A stretch of 64,000 nucleotides of DNA, taken from NCBI GenBank assembly GCA_026874595.1, contig CM049318.1, positions 49,318,750 through 49,382,749 of the forward strand. Reading direction: 5' to 3'. The notes below the pieces were generated by a model. The model was given only the letters and a program-made list of their open reading frames with translations. It was not told the DNA's origin and did not search any database. A program made the position numbers and the translations under genes. This document shows positions 60,501-64,000 of this stretch, in pieces. The stretch is from Sipunculus nudus. Lineage: Eukaryota > Annelida > Sipuncula > Golfingiida > Sipunculidae. Within the stretch, counting starts at the first letter, position 1. Every line of letters begins with the position of its first letter.

Positions 60501-63161
60501 TCAATTGATGAAGGACGGTTCATCCTCCTGTCTCAGTTCGCATACAAGTGTATTGTTTATATGCCCCTACTAGTTCCTCGCTTCTTTCAAGCTGAGGTGT
60601 AACCCACAAGTCACTTTTTCGACACAGTATATTTCTGTGGACAAGCCACAAAGCGAACAAATATTCCCTTTTGGTTTTTCTCCTAGAAAGCTCAGTATTT
60701 GATCGCCATTAAGAGACAGGAATTTTTTCGACGATAATCGAGAGGTGGGAACACGCGCGTCGGTAAATTTGACACCGAAAATCGGCCAACTAAACCGAGC
60801 CGATTTTCAGCCGATTTTGAGAAAATTTGCCCAAAAAGTCGCCCGACATTGTCGCTTAATAAAATCGGGTAGTGATCATCCGGCTTTAGGCGGCCTCCAC
60901 AGGTTATTAACACATAGACAAATTGAACAGCCTGTGTGCGGTTAGGTCGGCGTCTTCTTTTACTATAAAAGGTTCGAGGGATTATCTTTAAATTACAGAT
61001 GTCAGATATCGGAATAGGCCCCTTAAATATCGCTGTTTGTCTCCATGACATCTGCAAAGCGTCTTCACAAGGAAGCAAACGGGGGTGATCATATAAGATT
61101 CTTGGATTTCTTCCGTTAACCTTTCACTTTCATTACGGCATACTTATCGACCTACCCAGATGCACTTTTTCAAGTTATAACCTGACTAATTGCACACCGA
61201 CACTGCTAATATTGATCCATTGCTATTCAATTCGTCTTTGTATTCAATATCCTTGGAGAAATAAGAACATACTTTATAGTATTTAATCGAATATCTCTTT
61301 ACACCTCCTGCAGGATCCTGACTGAACGTTGTTGTGTGCTACCTTAGTGCTGGATATACTGTGTTAATCATTTTGTTCGCGAGGGTTTCAAATATATAGA
61401 TATTCGCGAAAGGTTTTTTTTATGAAAAAATAAATTCTTCAGGAATAAGAGTTCCATCTTCGAATTAGAGATGAAAGGAAAAATATTGATATTATGTGTA
61501 ATAATTGATCTTGTATGGTCAAATTTGTTATTTTCAATTTTATCAGATCTTTCAAATTATCTGCCACTAAAGAACAATGGTTTCGATGATCCCTTGAGAC
61601 CCGTGCCATTTTTAAAATATATTTCGCATGTATTATTTGATATAACTAATGCATATTAAAATGGTGTAGGTTTTTTGTATGGTAAGATTGTGAAAATGAA
61701 ACCCTCGCAAAACAATGAAAAAGTGAAAATCACAAAATTTCAGCCGCGCAAATATGAAGCCAACCACATTTGTGACTGGGTTCAAGCTAAGAGAAATGTG
61801 TGTTTTCCGACTTGAGAGTTGTTTCACAGGTCACCTTATAATGTTAGAAAAAAGGCGGCCCCTAGTACAATTGAACGACTCTCCCGATAAAGTATATTGG
61901 AAAAGAATTTTTTGACAAAAACATACTTTGCTTATCCAAATAAACAGTTAAAGGATTGTTCCTTATGTGTTACCCTAATCCAGCACACAATTCGTCTGTT
62001 TGTAGCTTTTTAAGTAAAAAATGTAACAGACATACCAACCAACAAGCCAATAACGACAAAGACATAACTCCTTGAAGAGGTGCATTAAACTCCATGACAA
62101 TACTCACGTGTCCAGACCAAAGAGCATTTCTCCCGTGTTGCTCCAGGATACAGCGCCAACCCGGAGGTGATCCGGCCCCACCGTAAAGTTACTCAGTACC
62201 TCCTGTAGGAAAACCTTGATCCTGGTGAAACGGTCACGGCGGATGGATCCAGATACGTCCAAAAGTAGTCCCAGGTCTATCTTGTCGGTGCAGTCTAAAA
62301 TATAATATTCGGTTTAGTTAGAGTACAGTTCTTTGTTCTTTTTACAGTTTATAATGTTCCAATACAGTAAAACGCCGTTTTTCCGAAATTTTGAATAAAA
62401 AGCAAAATTTGTTTACGAAATATTTTTCATGTATATAAATATTTCACTTGAACTTATGTAATTATGAGTCACCTGGGCCTGCAGTCAGGTGTTTAAACTG
62501 AGTGGTGACCCGAATTAATTAGTACTTGGCCGTTGTTGTCGAAGAAACAAACCTGTGAAAACTACTGCTAGCCCCTCAATGCTCGGCTACCCCTAGAATG
62601 GGACTGAGAAATGAAAGTTATATTACATAAAAGTAAATATTAAATTTTGATATCCTGTAATTCATTACTTTTAGTAAAATATTAAATCAACCATGTAGAA
62701 TAATTAAATATATATTATATTTGACCATCGTAACAGTGAGGTATCTGAGAAAGACAGTCAAATACATAGCAAGCCACAGCAGAACAAAGCTGAAAATGAA
62801 CAGGGCAGAATATGATATGACAGTGTAGAATAATGCAGCCTATAACAGAATATGATAATAAAGAATAGAACAGGACAGGGTAGAATAGGATACAGAATAC
62901 CTTGAAAAAATGACCACTAACAGGACCTCGATGAAGTGGTCGTATATTCGAGCTGTTCGTCTAAGCGAGGTCTGATATAAAGAGCAAAAAAAAAAAAAAA
63001 AAAGATTTTGGACCGTGGAAAAATTATTTAGAGGTGGTCGCTTAACTGAGGTGGTCGCTAGTTGAGGTTGTAATATATATAACCACATTCACCTGATGAT
63101 CGGGTCGCATCCCGTGAAACAGACTGTTGTGAATTAAACAGTGTTGTTTTTCTTCAGAGTT

Positions 63162-63238
<77 letters not shown>

Positions 63239-63739
63239 CAACATTACGTATCAGGATAAAAGAGAAGAGAACCGACTTTACTAGGGCAGAATAAGACAAA
63301 AGAATCGACAACAAAATAGTACAGCACTAGAAATCTAGAAAGAAATACAACAAAGCAGAATATAATTAAAAAACACATATATAAACATTATTATAGAGAG
63401 CTTGATATAATAGAATGGACAGAATATTTAATAATATAACAAAATGGAACCCACTTATATAGAACAGAATAAGATAGAATAGAAAGATACTGACCAGAAC
63501 GGTAGAATGTAATAGTTACAGAATAGTTAGATAGCAGAATATACCAGAATGGAAATCTGCAGGAAAGAAATGTGTGTTTGTGAGTGAAAAGTGTGATTGT
63601 GTGTTTTATGAATGTTACTTACTGTTTCTGCAGTATGGTCCAGTCGTACCCTCTGGACATGAGGCACACGTGACCTTGTTGACCCCCAGGACGCAATTCG
63701 AGCCCGCGGGACACATGGAGCACATGTCAGACTCACCCT
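51239..63739 (-). CDS. Extracellular VWA/EGF-domain protein, 3' part of gene (8 exons, 5' end outside window)
   Basis: Joined exons give about 455 residues: EGF, VWA, EGF, VWA, then stop. Both VWA domains keep all MIDAS metal ligands (DVSGS, NRTNTQ, ITDG; DTSES, GRTNIQ, VTDG), so Mg-dependent ligand binding is plausible. VWA/EGF proteins of this kind (matrilin-like, mollusc adhesive or shell-matrix proteins) are secreted; the signal peptide would be upstream of the window. Every domain starts and ends in phase 1, the typical arrangement for exon shuffling. No collagen or membrane segment is seen, and the C-terminus ends about ten residues after the last VWA helix. Exact orthology cannot be told. 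Confidence 0.85.
51445..52002. other. Intron of the VWA/EGF gene
   Basis: No additional feature recognised. Confidence 0.6.
52003..52089 (-). CDS. VWA/EGF gene exon: middle of VWA2
   Basis: 87 nt, phase 1-1, acceptor TTAACCCAG, donor GTAAGA. Encodes VFRSVAGDRPSAQNVAVLVT then DGQATIRP, the strand carrying the third MIDAS ligand (TDG). Confidence 0.87.
52090..52816. other. Intron of the VWA/EGF gene
   Basis: Contains a short fragment near 52,635-52,745 (GGACCTCCCGG, GTACAGTTAGAATG, TTACGATTTGTGCCCTG) resembling the end of the 47.5-kb insertion (about 48,560-48,600). Confidence 0.5.
52817..53095 (-). CDS. VWA/EGF gene exon: N-terminal half of VWA2
   Basis: 279 nt, phase 1-1, acceptor CATACAG, donor GTATGT. 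Encodes CPSSYDIVFMLDTSESITMV (MIDAS DxSxS), an amphipathic helix, RVALISFADQAQIEF and KGGRTNIQEGLALTYQ. Confidence 0.88.
53302..53368 (+). repeat. 17-bp tandem repeat, about 3.5 copies, intronic
   Basis: GTGGTCTTATTAGACAT-type units. Similar GTGGTCGCTTAACTGAG words occur at 62,930-63,065, so both belong to a TGGTC-type repeat family. Confidence 0.75.
54003..54116 (-). CDS. VWA/EGF gene exon: EGF-like domain 2
   Basis: 114 nt, phase 1-1, donor GTAAGT. Six cysteines in EGF spacing: DDCNPNPCHPQAVCVDHLQG then YECLCAPRFAGYNCDI. The acceptor TTTTCAG (before TTCAGGATG) keeps the frame; the AG five bases later would break it. Confidence 0.88.
   Translation of the reverse strand, partial: FRMIVIPTLATLRPFVWTTSRDMSVCVHRGSRDTTVI
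54174..54712. repeat. About 256-280-bp tandem duplication containing (AAT)n, intronic
   Basis: ACGTGTGTTTTAATCATTTT ... AATTTGACCTCATTTCTATT ... CCTTTATTAATTTT appears twice (about 54,174-54,430 and 54,431-54,712), with AAT runs of different length in each. Unique parts are nearly identical, so the duplication is recent. Confidence 0.9.
54758..54976 (-). CDS. VWA/EGF gene exon: C-terminal part of VWA1
   Basis: 219 nt, phase 1-1, acceptor CTTATCAG, donor GTAAGT. Encodes IPAAKELRLIRDTHITVVAI then GRGINMHELSGLAS and ends STFNTFCN, the last strand and helix of VWA1. Confidence 0.88.
54977..56562. other. Intron of the VWA/EGF gene
   Basis: Includes a fragment at 55,055-55,090 (CTGCGCAGAATCGGACT) shared with the reverse complement of 19,955-19,990, and a (CA)n tract at 56,372-56,404. 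Confidence 0.5.
56563..56723 (-). CDS. VWA/EGF gene exon: middle of VWA1
   Basis: 161 nt, enters in phase 2 and leaves in phase 1; acceptor ATTCAACAG, donor GTGAGA. Encodes YQTTEDLVHALGFIEFKGNR then TNTQTAI (MIDAS Thr) and HVLVITDG (MIDAS Asp). Confidence 0.88.
56811..57256. mobile_element. Fold-back MITE in a VWA/EGF gene intron
   Basis: Left arm 56,811-56,890 (TAGAGACAGGCGTACAACGC, CATCTTAAGTACTC, CTGGTTCCAACTCCAGTATG) is the near reverse complement of 57,190-57,256 (ACTGGAGTTGGAACCAG, ATAAGATGGCGTTGTACGCC). About 300 bp of AT-rich sequence lies between. No ORF. Confidence 0.8.
58197..58430 (+). mobile_element. MITE-like element rich in GCCGATTTT, copy 1
   Basis: Begins TAAAGCCGGCGACTCACTTA then CCGATTTTAT and ends AAATCGTGTAGTGAGCCAAT, an imperfect terminal inverted repeat. 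The interior has GATCGGCCGAC and AATCGGCCGATTTTGTCG palindromes. Intronic. Confidence 0.65.
58779..59233 (-). mobile_element. Solo LTR copy E, internally deleted (455 bp), intronic
   Basis: On the minus strand it begins TGTTACAGGTGTCTG and ends with CCGCAACA (diverged CCGTAACA). TTGC flanks both sides (58,775-58,778 and 59,234-59,237), a 4-bp target duplication. The TATA/leader region is deleted relative to the 815-bp copies, and a small duplication of ACACATGTAACACTCCTRCG is present near 59,125 and 59,190. It lies in the 5.4-kb intron on the gene's strand. Confidence 0.88.
59320..59407 (+). repeat. GTACCT-rich short repeat
   Basis: Many CCTGTACCTGTACCT-like words in a row. Confidence 0.75.
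59438..59935 (+). repeat. About 66-bp tandem repeat, 8 units, with a three-unit higher-order period
   Basis: Units begin TATCATGTTT and contain ACTGTACTTGGTGCACTTAA and TGAACTTTTAGTACACAAA. Units 2-3-4 resemble units 5-6-7 in order, so a ~200-bp trimer was duplicated. An 84-codon frame across it is a by-product. Confidence 0.85.
60745..60893 (-). mobile_element. MITE-like element rich in GCCGATTTT, copy 2
   Basis: On the minus strand its end reads TAAAGCCGGATGATCACTAC then CCGATTTTAT, matching the start of copy 1 at 58,197. Opposite orientation, 2.3 kb away, same intron. Confidence 0.6.
60900..62107. other. Rest of the 5.4-kb intron
   Basis: No additional gene or repeat recognised. Confidence 0.5.
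62108..62294 (-). CDS. VWA/EGF gene exon: N-terminal part of VWA1
   Basis: 187 nt, phase 1 in and phase 2 out; acceptor ATATTTTAG, donor GTGAGT. Encodes CTDKIDLGLLLDVSGSIRRD (MIDAS DxSxS), then FLQEVLSNFTVGPDHLRVGA and a VSWSN strand. Confidence 0.88.
62900..63070. repeat. GTGGTCGCTTAACTGAG-type repeat fragment, intronic
   Basis: TGACCACTAACAGGACCTCG near 62,911 and GAGGTGGTCGCTTAACTGAG near 63,031 are imperfect opposed copies around a poly-A run at 62,987-63,003. It looks like a small decayed element. Confidence 0.5.
63161..63235. repeat. (TA)n microsatellite, intronic
   Basis: About 36 TA units with one interruption. Confidence 0.95.
63623..63739 (-). CDS. VWA/EGF gene exon: EGF-like domain 1 (first exon in window)
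   Basis: 117 nt, phase 1-1, acceptor TTTCTTACAG, donor GTAAGT. Six cysteines: GESDMCSMCPAGSNCVLGVN then KVTCASCPEGTTGPYCRN. The last two pairs are spaced C-x2-C and C-x8-C. The gene continues upstream beyond base 64,000. Confidence 0.85.
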
Positions 63740-64000
63740 CTGTAAGAAATTTTAATAAAACCGTTCCCAAACCATCTGTGGTGCAAGATTAACAACAAGT
63801 CCATTGCGTATGAGGGAGGATGGCTAAAAGAGTATGCCATTAAAGGGTTTTCGATATTTCATTTTTTTTTCATAATTATCAAGGAATAATCCTGTTATAC
63901 CATTTACCGTCACCATTTAGCATACCTTAGTCAGGATCTATTCAGAACTTGTAGTTTGTTCATGGGAGCGCTATGAAAAATTGCTATGTAAAAAAATAAG

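Overview
This is animal nuclear DNA: AT-rich, gene-poor and full of transposable-element debris, with one spliced gene whose exon borders follow the GT/AG rule. The mix of elements (APE-type LINE with a 2A-like motif, tRNA-derived SINEs, Gypsy-like remnants, miniature LTR elements, arrays with AAACAGACAGAC-type spacers) and of genes (VWA/EGF extracellular protein, intronless Nucleotid_trans-type glycosyltransferase) suggests a marine invertebrate, most likely a mollusc. That assignment is inference. All translations, splice sites and repeat alignments were done by eye.

Layout. 1-1,240: short repeats, a truncated solo LTR and degenerate telomere-like repeats. 2,591-7,352: a 4.7-kb LINE on the minus strand with a perfect 14-bp target-site duplication, two ORFs, one frameshift, and a 5' end inside a 2A-like motif. 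7.6-20.4 kb: transposon graveyard with fold-back repeats, three copies of one SINE family, two ~810-bp solo LTRs, and a Gypsy relic interrupted by a 407-bp TRIM-like element whose LTR carries a tRNA-like Pol III promoter. 20.4-28 kb: no convincing gene; a CRE/TATA promoter-like segment near 21.1 kb and several inverted repeats. 28.0-31.2 kb: a large imperfect palindrome, one arm of which is split by a ~280-bp tandem repeat array. 31,965-33,341: an intronless type II membrane glycosyltransferase gene (minus). 33.8-41.8 kb: another solo LTR, a LINE 3' relic, a solo TRIM LTR and a probable SINE. 41.8-50.55 kb: an 8.7-kb array of ~330-bp units with 14 copies of a CTCF-like motif and several nuclear-receptor-type half-sites. 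51,239-63,739: the 3' part of a minus-strand gene encoding EGF-VWA-EGF-VWA in eight exons; its 5' part lies beyond the window.

The two host genes have no evident functional link. Most of the structure comes from waves of mobile elements. Three different kinds of element with 4-bp target duplications and TGTTAC...GTAACA ends hint at a shared integrase, but no autonomous partner is visible.
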